Source: Geomicrobium sp. JCM 19039 (lineage in GTDB: Bacteria; Bacillota; Bacilli; Bacillales; Marinococcaceae). From it: 64,000 bases of DNA. Where the stretch lies: positions 1 to 64,000 of the forward strand of contig NZ_BAXB01000021.1 of NCBI RefSeq assembly GCF_000698145.1, read 5' to 3'. The notes below the pieces were generated by a model, which did no database searches, was not told the DNA's origin, and saw only the letters and a list, made by a program, of their open reading frames with translations. Both the position numbers and the translations under genes were made by a program. This document shows, piece after piece, positions 1 through 7,708 of the stretch; the stretch's first letter is position 1; each line of letters begins with the position of its first letter.

Positions 1-24
1 CGTCGCTGTTTTGGCGACTTTATT

Positions 25-53
25 AATTTACCACAACCAGCGTTTCGCGTCAA
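25..53 (-). promoter_or_regulatory. rRNA operon promoter P2 (outward reading)
   Basis: Read on the minus strand there is a -35 TTGACG (48-53), a 17-nt spacer and a -10 TAAATT (25-30). The predicted start is a G near position 18, followed by GTCGCC and a matching GCGAC stem. Tandem promoters of this form, with an A/T-rich stretch upstream and initiation at G, are typical of Bacillus rRNA operons, where the initiating GTP level sets the rate. The rRNA genes would lie to the left, outside the window. This matches B. subtilis, where rRNA operons follow pdaB. Confidence 0.75.
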
Positions 54-107
54 TAATTTTTTTAAAAAGTTTTTCTGTGCGAACTGCTGTTCTCAAGCAC
101 AAGATAT

Positions 108-137
108 ATCTTATCACCTGAGCACTTTGACTGTCAA
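108..137 (-). promoter_or_regulatory. rRNA operon promoter P1 (outward reading)
   Basis: Minus-strand -35 TTGACA (132-137, perfect), 18-nt spacer, -10 TAAGAT (108-113). An A/T-rich stretch directly upstream (about 138-150) could act as an UP element. It lies about 84 bp upstream of P2, the usual tandem arrangement for rRNA operons of this group. Nothing between it and the window edge looks like coding sequence. Confidence 0.75.
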
Positions 138-180
138 TAACTTTTTTAAGTTGTTATCGCCGTCGTTGTGGCGGATTTAT

Positions 181-209
181 AATATACCAATAACCTAAAT
201 AATATGCAA
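181..209 (-). promoter_or_regulatory. possible third tandem rRNA promoter
   Basis: Minus-strand ATGCAA complement gives a -35 TTGCAT (204-209), 17-nt spacer, and -10 TATATT (181-186). The sequence just after it, CCGCC with ACGACGGCG, resembles the GTCGCC/GCGACG segment after P2, so the unit may be a third copy of the same promoter block. The -35 is poor, so this is tentative. Confidence 0.35.
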
Positions 210-237
210 CCATTTCTAGTAAATTCCTTTTAATTTT

Positions 238-444
238 TTATTTCATGTACGATCGTATCAATTCTTTCCTCTCCATACGCTTGTATAACGCTCGAATCAC
301 GTCGCGCTTTTCTTCTACTGCTCTCAGTGACAAACCACTCACATCCTCTGATTGTAATCGCCGTTCGAGTAATTGCCATTCGTAGTAAAGCAGATCCCTT
401 AGCTCAACTTCTTCTTTTTCATTAATAAGTAAACCAATCATCAT
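238..444 (-). CDS. hypothetical small protein, 68 aa
   Basis: I do not recognise this protein. The start is the ATG at 444 (or the adjacent in-frame ATG at 441), placed just after AAAGGAGG, a perfect ribosome binding site, which argues that the gene is real. The product is soluble, highly charged and predicted helical, rich in Glu, Arg and Leu, with repeated EER/EEK segments that could form a short coiled coil. It has no membrane segment or signal peptide. It lies divergent from pdaB and just upstream of the rRNA promoters. No function is assigned. Confidence 0.6.
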   Translation of the reverse strand: MMIGLLINEKEEVELRDLLYYEWQLLERRLQSEDVSGLSLRAVEEKRDVIRALYKRMERKELIRSYMK

Positions 445-525
445 TTGTCCTCCTTTTTCAGTTATATCTTGTCCGTTCATGCATATACATAACCAGCAAG
501 ACGTCGGCAATAATGGGAGGGAGTC

Positions 526-1280
526 ATGTCACAGTTTTGGGTAATCAATCGACGTAGTGGTAAAAAATATGTATTTATTGCTGTTATTGCTTTTTGTACC
601 GCATGTATTCTATTAATGGACAGACCTTTTTTGGCGGTGTTTTCAGGGGACAATGATGCGGGTGCTTTCTCAAGTGCCGATATTGAGGAAACAATCGCTA
701 GCCTCACGTTTAATGTAAGTTGGGGAGAAGAAAATGTGGAGCCAATCTTGGATATCTTACAGGAAAAAGACGTTACCGCAACGTTTTTCGTCTCTGGTGT
801 TTGGTCTGAACGCCACGTTGAGTTACTACAACGCATGGTCGAGGAAGGTCATGAGGTAGGAACTATGGTTACTACTTCAAACCATATCCAGACCAAGAAC
901 CTGAGGATATTCGAAGAGACATGATGCAAAGTCATGATGTCATCTCAGAAGCTACTGATGCATCCCCGATATTTTTTCGCCCTCCAGCAGGGATCTTTAA
1001 CCAAGAAGTATTAGATGCTGCAGATAATATGGGTTATTCAGTAATTCATTGGGCCACTGACGGAGCTGATTGGCAAAACCCTGGTATTGATGAGATTGTT
1101 GCTAACATTAGCGACGAACTTTCCCCAGGTGACGTCATCATGCTAGATGCGTCAGATTCAGCAAAACAAACGGTGGAAGCACTCCCGCTCGTTATCGATC
1201 ATTTGCGAGATGATCATTACGAGTTGGTTTCGCTTCAAATGCTCATTAGCGAGGCTGAAGCTGAATACGAAGCATTATAG
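526..1280 (+). CDS. pdaB: sporulation polysaccharide deacetylase PdaB (frameshifted here)
   Basis: Family 4 carbohydrate esterase fold protein (NodB homology) needed to keep the spore stable after cortex formation. The N-terminus is a membrane anchor (about residues 14-33). The NodB region shows TFNVSWGEE, ATFFVSGVW and, in the second half, FFRPPAG and WATDGADW. As in other PdaB proteins, the usual TFDDGP motif is replaced by the FNVSWGE type, so deacetylase activity is uncertain. A GGGAGG site precedes ATG 526. The frame breaks near 861: one A is missing from GGAAACTAT, and restoring it joins the two halves into a 251-aa protein, the family's normal length. Conserved position next to kbaA and gerD. 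Confidence 0.9.
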
Positions 1281-1290
1281 ATAGATAAAA

Positions 1291-1324
1291 AAGCCGAGCG
1301 CCTCATCAATAGGGCGCACGGCTT
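1291..1324. terminator. bidirectional terminator between pdaB and the monooxygenase gene
   Basis: Inverted repeat AAGCCGAGCGCC / GGCGCACGGCTT with one internal mismatch and a 10-nt loop. A-rich sequence before it and TTCTT after it give it some U-tract in both directions. It sits exactly between two convergent genes. Confidence 0.7.
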
Positions 1325-1325
1325 C

Positions 1326-2606
1326 TTAAAATTGTTGAAACGGGTGACTTCGTTTCAACTTATAGGGGTGGTTCTTCGTCAAACTGTTAATGATTTCGAT
1401 GTTCCGTGTTACAGATAAAGCCAAGTTCGTCGCACTCGTTCCGTGAGAGTGTTCAAGGTTCGTGAGCATAAATATTTGGTGCTCCCTCTTATCGATGAAA
1501 GATAAACGGTAGTCCCGTTCAACTTTAGGCAACCCTTTCCCCTCCCAAACGAGGTCATCTTCCATCCGCTCAATAAAATGAGGAACTTGTGGTTCATACC
1601 CTGTGGCAAGTACCGTCCAATCAGAATCAAGCTCGAAGTTTCGATCCTCTTGCCATTGCTTGCACTGCAACTCGTGATTTGAATGATCGGAGTCCGAAAG
1701 TCCGTTCACTTCTACACTTGGCTGGATACTCACCGGGATCTCTCCTTCCGCTGTTCTGTGATACAGCAATTCATAGATCGATTTCAACGTTTTTCCTTCA
1801 ACACCATTGCGCAAGCTAGTCAGGGAACCGAGCACATTTTGCCTTTCATCAAAAGACAACCTGTGAAAATGGTCAACATAATCAGGCGTAAACTGTTCTT
1901 GACCTAACTTACTTTCTTCTAATTGAAAGAAACCAGGTGAACGCGTGAGCCACGTTAATGTGTACCCAAAATAAGTTTGGTTTTCCAGCAAATCATAGAA
2001 GATTTCTGCTGCACTCTGGCCCGAACCAACAACAGTCAACCGTTCCCCACGTTTGATTTCTTCGGCATGAAACGTGTATTCACTGGAGTGGATGACTTGA
2101 TGCTCTCGATTCTCTTCCATTGTTGGCGGGAACATCGGTATACTTCCCGTCCCAACAACAACATGATTTGCGGTCACTTCAGTTTGGCTTTTCGTTTTCA
2201 CATCTTCAATCGTGCAACGATAAAATGTCCCTTCATTTCGTACGTCTACTACCCGCTTTCCAAACACCAAGCTGTTCACTTTCTTAGCCACCCATTGGCA
2301 ATATGCATTGTACTCTTTCCTCGGCACATTCCATTCCTTAAAGAAATAGAACAAAAACATGCGATCAGTTTCATGTATATAGTTTAAAAACGTATATTCA
2401 CTGCGAGGATTGGCCAGCGTCACAAGATCCGCAATAAAAGAAATTTGAAGATCTGTTCGGTCAATTAACATCCCAGGATGCCATTCAAAATGATCATTCT
2501 CATCAAAGAATACAGCGTTGAGTTCTGTGCCTTCTTCCAGTAATGCAGCCAAACTTAAATTAAATGGGCCAATACCCGCTCCTAGTACATCCACGTGCTT
2601 CACCAT
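1326..2606 (-). CDS. L-lysine N6-/L-ornithine N5-monooxygenase family protein
   Basis: FAD- and NADPH-dependent N-hydroxylase of the IucD/PvdA/RhbE family, which hydroxylates the side-chain amine of lysine, ornithine or a diamine in hydroxamate siderophore synthesis. Visible motifs are the N-terminal FAD site GAGIGPFNLSLAALLE, the substrate/FAD segment WHPGMLI, the NADPH site VVGSGQSAAEIFYDLL near the middle, and the late ATGYEP motif. Start chosen at ATG 2606, after AAAGGA at 7-nt spacing, giving 426 aa, the family norm; upstream in-frame codons lack homology. No siderophore synthetase or transporter gene adjoins it, and it interrupts the kbaA-pdaB neighbourhood of B. subtilis, so it was probably acquired separately. 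Substrate cannot be told from sequence. Confidence 0.88.
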   Translation of the reverse strand: MVKHVDVLGAGIGPFNLSLAALLEEGTELNAVFFDENDHFEWHPGMLIDRTDLQISFIADLVTLANPRSEYTFLNYIHETDRMFLFYFFKEWNVPRKEYNAYCQWVAKKVNSLVFGKRVVDVRNEGTFYRCTIEDVKTKSQTEVTANHVVVGTGSIPMFPPTMEENREHQVIHSSEYTFHAEEIKRGERLTVVGSGQSAAEIFYDLLENQTYFGYTLTWLTRSPGFFQLEESKLGQEQFTPDYVDHFHRLSFDERQNVLGSLTSLRNGVEGKTLKSIYELLYHRTAEGEIPVSIQPSVEVNGLSDSDHSNHELQCKQWQEDRNFELDSDWTVLATGYEPQVPHFIERMEDDLVWEGKGLPKVERDYRLSFIDKREHQIFMLTNLEHSHGTSATNLALSVTRNIEIINSLTKNHPYKLKRSHPFQQF

Positions 2607-2633
2607 ATCGACGTCCTTTCTATCTATACACAA

Positions 2634-2659
2634 AAGTACAGGCCTATCAGCCTGTACTT
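2634..2659 (-). terminator. hairpin terminator after kbaA
   Basis: Perfect 10-bp inverted repeat AAGTACAGGC / GCCTGTACTT with a 6-nt loop, directly after the kbaA stop; on the minus strand it runs into TTTTGTG, a weak U-tract. Only 27 bp remain before the monooxygenase start, so that gene must be read through or use a promoter overlapping the hairpin. Confidence 0.6.
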
Positions 2660-2661
2660 GA

Positions 2662-3261
2662 TTATTTATCTTGGCGTTGTAGCCTGTGTAGCGCAATGAG
2701 TTGATACGTGTTCGCTGCAATTAGTGGGGCTAAATAGATCCACAGCCACACACTATCGTTAACCACTTGTATTGTTAAAGCTGGCACCCATTCGATCGTT
2801 GTAATGACAAACATAAAGAATACCGCGGGGACAAACGCTGTCCAATTCGTCTCTTTCATCTTCCAATAGGCAATAATCACCGCATAAATTAACAGAAGCG
2901 TCGGTGTAATCAAATAGCCTGTCCAATGTTCCCCAGGTTCTGCGTATGCAATATATCGTAAATACACAAGATCAAAATACACAAAAGCAATCAACAGTAT
3001 TTGAATAAGATTCCAAAGTTTTCGCGTTTTAAACAACGATAATGCAAATCGATGCAAGACGAGGTAAGCAAAATACCCCATTTGTGCGACAATACTCACC
3101 GCTGCACCAATTCCAAGCATCCAGACGACACCCCAGAAAAAGTTCCAAAACCCTTCTTCTTGGAAAACATCCCATGTTAATGGAACTCCGACAACCGCAC
3201 CACCTGCTGCTCCGATAAACATCGTCGTGAAAAATAGATAGACAACTTTTCTAGTATTCAC
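2662..3261 (-). CDS. kbaA: KinB signalling pathway activation protein KbaA
   Basis: Integral membrane protein that in B. subtilis is needed for activity of the sporulation kinase KinB, feeding the Spo0A phosphorelay. About six hydrophobic segments are visible, starting with VVYLFFTTMFIGAAGGAVVG. The start is GTG 3261, eight nt after AAGGG, giving 199 aa, almost the B. subtilis length (198); a longer reading from an upstream ATG lacks a ribosome binding site. Context with gerD, salA and pdaB is as in B. subtilis. Confidence 0.88.
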   Translation of the reverse strand: MNTRKVVYLFFTTMFIGAAGGAVVGVPLTWDVFQEEGFWNFFWGVVWMLGIGAAVSIVAQMGYFAYLVLHRFALSLFKTRKLWNLIQILLIAFVYFDLVYLRYIAYAEPGEHWTGYLITPTLLLIYAVIIAYWKMKETNWTAFVPAVFFMFVITTIEWVPALTIQVVNDSVWLWIYLAPLIAANTYQLIALHRLQRQDK

Positions 3262-3343
3262 AAGATCATCCCTTAAGACCAAAATCACACAGGTTACATT
3301 TTACCAATCACTGTGCGAAAAAGCTAGCTGACGTTTAAAGGGT

Positions 3344-3374
3344 TGCATATTTTGTCACGGTTTGAATCATAGTA
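3344..3374 (+). promoter_or_regulatory. sigma-G (forespore) promoter of gerD
   Basis: TGCATA (3344-3349), 18-nt spacer, CATAGTA (3368-3374). This fits the sigma-G consensus TGmATA-N17/18-CATAmTA, and gerD is sigma-G dependent in B. subtilis. The start would fall about 20 bp before the gerD ribosome binding site region and ATG 3403. Confidence 0.75.
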
Positions 3375-3402
3375 AGAAAAAACGAAAGGGGGCTGACAAT
3401 CC

Positions 3403-3999
3403 ATGATTCCATACGGACGCCTCTTGGCTTTAGCAACATCTATCGTTGTTTTAACGGGATGTGCCGCTTTTCAAGGAGAAGCCCAGGCAGATTATGATGA
3501 AACAAAACGGATGGTTAGTGACGTTATTAAAACAGAAGAAGGAAAAGAAGCGTTGCGCGAGGTGTTAAGTGAGGAGGAGTTTCAATCCTCTTTAATCATG
3601 GAGCAATCATTTATTCAAGATACAATTCACGACACACTCGTATCAAACGAAGGGAAAGAGTATTGGGGACAACTCATTGAAGACCCTGACTTTAGCGTGA
3701 AAATTGCCGATAGCATGCAATCAAAGAATGAAGAGATCTTAAAACGTCTCATGAAAGATCCCGACTACCAAACGATGATGATGGATGTCATGCACGATCC
3801 AGAAATGGAGCAAGCAACACTTGAGTTAATGAAAAGCAAAGCGTATCGCGAGCAAATGATGACCGTCATTGCGGAAGCATTACAGAACCCTCGTCTTCAA
3901 TCACAGTTGCAACAAGCAGACAATGCCAGTGATCGCGAAGAAAGCAGTGAGGGAGAGGAAGAAAAAAGCGAATCGTCTGGAAGCGAGGAAGAAGAGTAA
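3403..3999 (+). CDS. gerD: spore germination lipoprotein GerD
   Basis: Inner-membrane lipoprotein of the dormant spore that gathers nutrient receptors into the germinosome. A signal peptide ends in the lipobox LTGC (Cys about 20), followed by a helical region with repeated DP-containing segments (EDPDF, KDPDY, HDPEM) typical of GerD, and a Ser/Glu-rich acidic tail that varies between species. Length 198 aa is normal. AAAGGGGG precedes the ATG. It is transcribed convergently with salA and has its own sigma-G promoter. Confidence 0.92.
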   Translation: MIPYGRLLALATSIVVLTGCAAFQGEAQADYDETKRMVSDVIKTEEGKEALREVLSEEEFQSSLIMEQSFIQDTIHDTLVSNEGKEYWGQLIEDPDFSVKIADSMQSKNEEILKRLMKDPDYQTMMMDVMHDPEMEQATLELMKSKAYREQMMTVIAEALQNPRLQSQLQQADNASDREESSEGEEEKSESSGSEEEE

Positions 4000-4022
4000 A
4001 GTGAACGCTCACTTTACTCTTC
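3991..4022. terminator. bidirectional terminator between gerD and salA
   Basis: Perfect 14-bp stem GAAGAGTAAAGTGA / TCACTTTACTCTTC with loop ACGC. It includes the gerD stop codon and lies 8 bp from the salA stop, so it serves both convergent genes. The U-tracts are short. Confidence 0.75.
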
Positions 4023-4029
4023 GGTCGTT

Positions 4030-5081
4030 TTACGATTCTTTTTTACGAATGACGTTTCGGGCGAGTTCACTATAAATTTGACCGATTGGGTGGTCTTCTG
4101 CGTATACAGAAGGTGCAAAATCTTCATGGTCAATATCGGGTTGCCCAAGTGGAATTTGGCCAAGAAGGTCCGCTTTCAACTCTTCACTCAAGCGTTCACC
4201 GCCACCTTGACCGAATACGTACTCCCGCTCTCCAGTCTTTTGACTCTCAAAGTACGCCATATTCTCAACAATACCGAGAATGCGGTGGTTACTCTTAATC
4301 GCCATAGATCCAGCACGAGCCGCAACAAATGCCGCTGTTGCGTGCGGTGTTGTAACGATAATCTCGTCTGACTCCGGTAGCATCGTATGAACGTCCAAAG
4401 CAACATCGCCTGTGCCTGGTGGCAAGTCCAAGATGAGGTAGTCAAGATCTCCCCACGTCACTTCCTTGAAGAAGTTCGTTAACATCTTCCGAGCATTGGG
4501 CCACGCCAGATGACAGGGGCATTGTCTTCAACGAAGAAGCCCATGGAGATAACTTTAACACCGTAACGCTCAACGGGGTGAATCTTCTCACCTTCAACAG
4601 TCGGACGCTTTTCAATGCCCATCATGTCCGGAACACTAAAACCGTAAATGTCTGCATCAATAATGCCGACTTTCTTACCTTCACGGGCGAGGGAAACGGC
4701 TAGATTGACGGAAACCGTTGACTTTCCAACGCCGCCCTTACCGCTAGCGACAGCAATGAAATTCACTTTATTATTCGGATCTAGCAAGCCAAGTTTTTTC
4801 GCTTCCTCTTCAGGATCGATGTGTTTGCTGACTTCTTCTTCTGTTAACTGCTCAAAACGAAGTCCGACACTATTTGCCCCTAGCTCTTTAACAACAGAAA
4901 CAATATTTTGTTGCAATTTCATCTGACCGCTCGTACCGGTTTTTGCGAGCGCGATCTTTAGACTAACGTTCTCATCTTTAATCTTGATTTCCCGAATGCC
5001 TTCGGTCTCAAGAATACTTTTATTCAAATCCGGATCTTTTATAGGTTTAAGTACTTCAATGATTTCTTTCTCATTTAACAA
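4030..5081 (-). CDS. salA: Mrp/NBP35-family ATPase SalA (frameshifted here)
   Basis: P-loop ATPase of the Mrp/ApbC family. Relatives carry iron-sulfur clusters, and in B. subtilis SalA is a phosphorylatable repressor of scoC that affects exoprotease production. An N-terminal DUF59 domain (about 1-90) is followed by the deviant Walker [10 protein letters not shown] near residue 115 and the switch segment LDLPPGTGD. The frame breaks near 4487: restoring one A (GGAAGATG to GGAAAGATG) joins [10 protein letters not shown] to MLTNFF and gives 350 aa, close to the B. subtilis 352. Ribosome binding site AAGGAAGG-like lies before ATG 5081. Confidence 0.9.
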
Positions 5082-5140
5082 CGTTTTACACCTTCCTTTA
5101 GTGTGACTGCATATATTATATCACACCTAAAGGCTAGGTT

Positions 5141-5871
5141 TTACTGTTCTGCTTCATTCTCCTTCGCCATTTCTGGAACTTTATATCGAAGCATTCCTTG
5201 ATAAATTGATGCGGCAATTTTGTCTTGATATTCTTCCGATTGAAGGTCAGCCGCTTCATTTGGATTCGATAAAAACCCGACTTCAACGAGAACACCTGGA
5301 ATTCTTGCTTGATCAACAATGTATTTGCCATTGATGGCTAAAGCGGTCCGGTTTGTATTTTCCAACTGCCGAATCATTTCACTTTGAACGCTCTCAGCCA
5401 TGTTTTTGCTGTCTTCAAACGTGCGATTATAGAACGTCTGCGCCCCGCGCCACCTCGGTGAGTGAATGGCGTTTAAGTGTAAGCTTATATAATAATCACT
5501 ATTCGTTTCATTAATGAGCGCAAGCCGGTTTTTTAGATCTTCTGTTTTTCGATTTGAATACCTTTTGTATCACTCCCAGCCAAGTCGCTATCATCCTCGC
5601 GCGTCATGAGTACAAGTGCTCCTGATGCTTGCAAATAATCTCTTAATTTTAGAGAAATCGCCAAGGCAATTTCTTTTTCTTGTGTACCGTCACTAGCACT
5701 AGATCCCCCATCGACGCCTCCGTGCCCTGGGTCAATCACAATGATTTGTCCGCTTAACGGCATCTCAAGCCCTGCTGTATTTTCTGAGGAAAACATGGAG
5801 AAGATAGCATAAACCGCTAAACCTGAAAAAATAATGGCTAGAGGAATGCCGATAAACATTCGTTTCGTCAT
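5141..5871 (-). CDS. cwlD: germination-specific N-acetylmuramoyl-L-alanine amidase CwlD (frameshifted here)
   Basis: Zinc amidase that, with PdaA, makes muramic-delta-lactam in spore cortex, the mark recognised by germination lytic enzymes. An N-terminal membrane/signal segment is followed by an amidase_3 domain with zinc ligands in DPGHGGVDGG, EKEIAL and LHLNA and the catalytic Glu in VEVGFLSNP. ATG 5871 follows AAGGGG. The frame breaks at 5563-5566: the A run after GATAC should be five, not four; repair reads DTKRYSNRKTEDLKNR and yields 243 aa. B. subtilis CwlD is 237 aa. Confidence 0.9.
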
Positions 5872-5909
5872 GATGAACAGCCCCTTTTGGGAGTTTAGTT
5901 CATCATATG

Positions 5910-5938
5910 AAAAACAAGACGAGCATATGCCCGTCTTG
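5910..5938 (-). terminator. terminator between ybaK and cwlD
   Basis: Inverted repeat CAAGACG-A-GCAT / ATGC-C-CGTCTTG with one mismatch, followed on the minus strand by TTTTT. It lies just after the ybaK stop and before the cwlD ribosome binding site, so cwlD probably has its own promoter close by. Confidence 0.7.
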
Positions 5939-5942
5939 CCCA

Positions 5943-6367
5943 TTAACGTCTTGCTTTTACATGCTTTTTCCCCGCATCAAAGCCCAAATCCCACCAATGC
6001 TTCACATAGCTGCTGCACCGTGCGCCACTTTTTCGGATTCAACGGTCTGATCTTGAATCCAGTCAGAAATGAACAAGTTCAGTTCCATCATACGGTTTTG
6101 CAAGTGAGCGTCTTCATGAGGCACTGCTTTCCCTAGTCGAGCCTCTGTCATCCCACGCTTCCCTGAATATAGAAATGTTTCAATGGCGAGATCCATGCAC
6201 ACTTCTTCAAGGAATGAATGGCGAAATCGAAAGGTTCGGCTAATCGGAACGAGGTATTTCTCAGTTGCAGCAACCATATCTTCCATGCTGAGGGTATGAA
6301 GCAATGATTTCTCCGTCTCCCAGTCTCTTGCCCGCTTCTCCTCTTGAAAAGAAACAACAGCTCCCAA
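5943..6367 (-). CDS. ybaK: YbaK, DUF2521 family (frameshifted here)
   Basis: Conserved Bacillaceae protein of unknown function, always near cwlD. The N-terminus GAVVSFQEEKR matches YbaK, and the repaired C-terminus reads YVKHWWDLGFDAGKKHVKAR, which is the family's tryptophan-rich end. The start is TTG 6367, seven nt after GAGGGGGG; alignment to YbaK supports it exactly. One base is missing near 6009, after GCAGCAGC, probably a T from TTATG; without it the frame stops early. Repaired length is 141 aa against about 147 in B. subtilis. No enzymatic motif is visible. Confidence 0.82.
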
Positions 6368-6480
6368 TTCCAGCCCCCCTCACTCCATAGTATGGGGCGA
6401 CTCGCTGGATTCATGACTGGGAATTGCCGAATGTTCCACGAGAAACATTTGACAGTATGATTCGCAGCAACATGCAAATA
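6368..6480. other. intergenic region carrying the parS-like site
   Basis: No gene is seen here. Reading the minus strand gives stop codons in every frame. The parS-like sequence lies at 6432-6447, and the ribosome binding site of ybaK is at its left end. Confidence 0.5.
6432..6447. promoter_or_regulatory. parS-like chromosome partition site
   Basis: TGTTCCACGAGAAACA matches the Bacillus parS consensus TGTTNCACGTGAAACA at 15 of 16 positions (A instead of T at position 10). parS is bound by ParB (Spo0J), which spreads, hydrolyses CTP and loads SMC condensin. Bacillus genomes carry about ten sites around the origin, and this region lies near the origin in B. subtilis. It sits in non-coding DNA. 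Known functional sites tolerate one mismatch, but binding is not shown by sequence alone. Confidence 0.65.
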
Positions 6481-6744
6481 CTAATGGTTGCTACTTCGTT
6501 CCTGCCAAATGATATGGGCTACACGAACGCAAGCGTTCCAATCATGGTCATCTGAAAACGACTCATCAAATATTTGTTTTATCCGATTCGCCAAGTGATT
6601 CGCATCGGACGTCTTTTCCAGTTGAACGATGATTTGTTTAATTTCCACGTCATATTCGTCCAGGGGCGCGCCGCCAAGAAGCAACAATTGCGGATCCCAT
6701 TCATCAATGATTTTTTTGACAGCTATTTCTATTGTCTGTGTCAA
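6481..6744 (-). CDS. DUF1871 family protein
   Basis: Small soluble protein of 87 aa resembling the DUF1871 family (B. subtilis YugE and relatives). Family-like features are IIDEWDP near the N-terminus, a central run of acidic and hydrophobic helices, and the C-terminal IFDESF...C..VAHIIW pattern. The start is TTG 6744, six nt after GAGGTG. It lies 9 bp after the next gene on the same strand and probably shares its transcript. Function of the family is unknown; related proteins are found beside toxin immunity and contact-dependent genes but none are visible here. Confidence 0.65.
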   Translation of the reverse strand: MTQTIEIAVKKIIDEWDPQLLLLGGAPLDEYDVEIKQIIVQLEKTSDANHLANRIKQIFDESFSDDHDWNACVRVAHIIWQERSSNH

Positions 6745-6753
6745 CGTTACACC

Positions 6754-7044
6754 TCATGTCCAAAACATTGTAAAAAGACCGATCAACACGACGATAGACG
6801 GACTACTAAAAAGCAGAAGATAAATCGCCCAGCGGTGTCGATTTGCCCCCTCTTTATTCGTCTCAAAATTCTCACTAGTTAACGCACTTCTTTTCGTAAT
6901 CCCAACAACAAACCCGCCGATCACTAAAGACGCGATAATGACAATTCCTACCCCGTTCAAAAGGATGTTTCCATTTGCTGAAATCCATGCAACGAGTGCG
7001 AGCACGCTAACCGTGGCGATCCCTAATAACAAAGATACAAGCAT
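6754..7044 (-). CDS. small membrane protein, DUF5316-like
   Basis: A 96-aa protein with three hydrophobic segments: LVSLLLGIATVSVLALVAWI, a second around ILLNGVGIVIIASLVIGGFV and a C-terminal one after a charged RHRW loop. The arrangement, including SENFETNKEG before RHRWAIY, resembles DUF5316 proteins, but I cannot confirm the family. ATG 7044 follows AAGGGGAG at 5-nt spacing; the upstream codons are excluded by this site. It is probably cotranscribed with the following DUF1871 gene. Confidence 0.6.
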   Translation of the reverse strand: MLVSLLLGIATVSVLALVAWISANGNILLNGVGIVIIASLVIGGFVVGITKRSALTSENFETNKEGANRHRWAIYLLLFSSPSIVVLIGLFTMFWT

Positions 7045-7115
7045 TTGAACTCCCCTTCCCCATCTTCTCATAGTATACCTTTTCCTGTTACCCTAGTAAA
7101 AAAGGAGATGAGGAA

Positions 7116-7622
7116 GTGACGTTGATGAAATCCATTGTTGTAATGATTGTCTTGGCTATGTTAACCGCTTGCTCTTCTTCCACACTTAATGAGACAGTTG
7201 AAAGTTCATATAAAGGTAATGATTTTACTGCAAACATTACGCACGTAACAGGTGTAACTGAAGGGGAAAACAAAGAAGCTTTAACGTTGAGTGCCGATTC
7301 AATGCTGCTTTATGTAACCGTTGAAATCGAAGCAATTGATTCCGTCAATATCGACCAACCCTTTTATGAAGGATTTAAAATTGAAACATCCGTTGAGCCA
7401 TTTCCTATTTCACCATTTATTGAACAACTTCAAGATGCGCCAGAAGATATGCAAATCGTTAACGTTCAAGAACAGCAGCTAAATGCCGGTGAACAAACAT
7501 CGATTGACCTTGCTCATAACATCCGGCAAGGATCAGGTGCATATCAATTGCACGTGCATGACGGCCCGAGCATTCAATTTACTGAAGATGAGGTAAAATT
7601 CAATCGGTCTCAAGCAAATTAA
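7116..7622 (+). CDS. hypothetical lipoprotein
   Basis: Predicted lipoprotein of 168 aa with signal peptide MTLMKSIVVMIVLAML and lipobox LTAC (Cys about 19), then a beta-rich domain with TLSADSMLLYVTVEIEAI, a pattern seen in DUF4352/DUF5067-like extracellular immunoglobulin-fold proteins. That family match is only suggestive. AGGAG and GAGG precede two possible starts, GTG 7116 and ATG 7125; the latter gives a more usual signal peptide. It is transcribed opposite to its left neighbours, with a hairpin right after its stop. Confidence 0.7.
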   Translation: MTLMKSIVVMIVLAMLTACSSSTLNETVESSYKGNDFTANITHVTGVTEGENKEALTLSADSMLLYVTVEIEAIDSVNIDQPFYEGFKIETSVEPFPISPFIEQLQDAPEDMQIVNVQEQQLNAGEQTSIDLAHNIRQGSGAYQLHVHDGPSIQFTEDEVKFNRSQAN

Positions 7623-7643
7623 ATCGGGAGAACCCCGATTTAA
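7619..7643 (+). terminator. hairpin after the lipoprotein gene
   Basis: Perfect 10-bp inverted repeat TTAAATCGGG / CCCGATTTAA with loop AGAAC, including the lipoprotein stop codon. There is no U-tract afterwards, so intrinsic termination is uncertain; it may instead protect the 3' end. Confidence 0.45.
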
Positions 7644-7708
7644 AGCTTGGCCCCCTCAAAACCTTAGAGCCCATATTCAAGGGTCGAGAAAACCTACGTT
7701 GAGTTTGA

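Noticed and set aside
445-525. Sigma-E promoter before pdaB
   Set aside because: A CATATACA-like -10 exists near 483-490, but no -35 at proper distance; not strong enough to claim.
2607-2661. Fur-box-like GATAAATAATC upstream of the monooxygenase gene
   Set aside because: Partial match only, and it overlaps the kbaA stop; insufficient to claim iron control.
2662-3288. Longer KbaA start at 3288
   Set aside because: No ribosome binding site; GTG 3261 has AAGGG and gives the family length.
6148-6477. 109-residue frame on the minus strand
   Set aside because: Shadow of ybaK in another frame plus intergenic DNA; it would cross the parS-like site.
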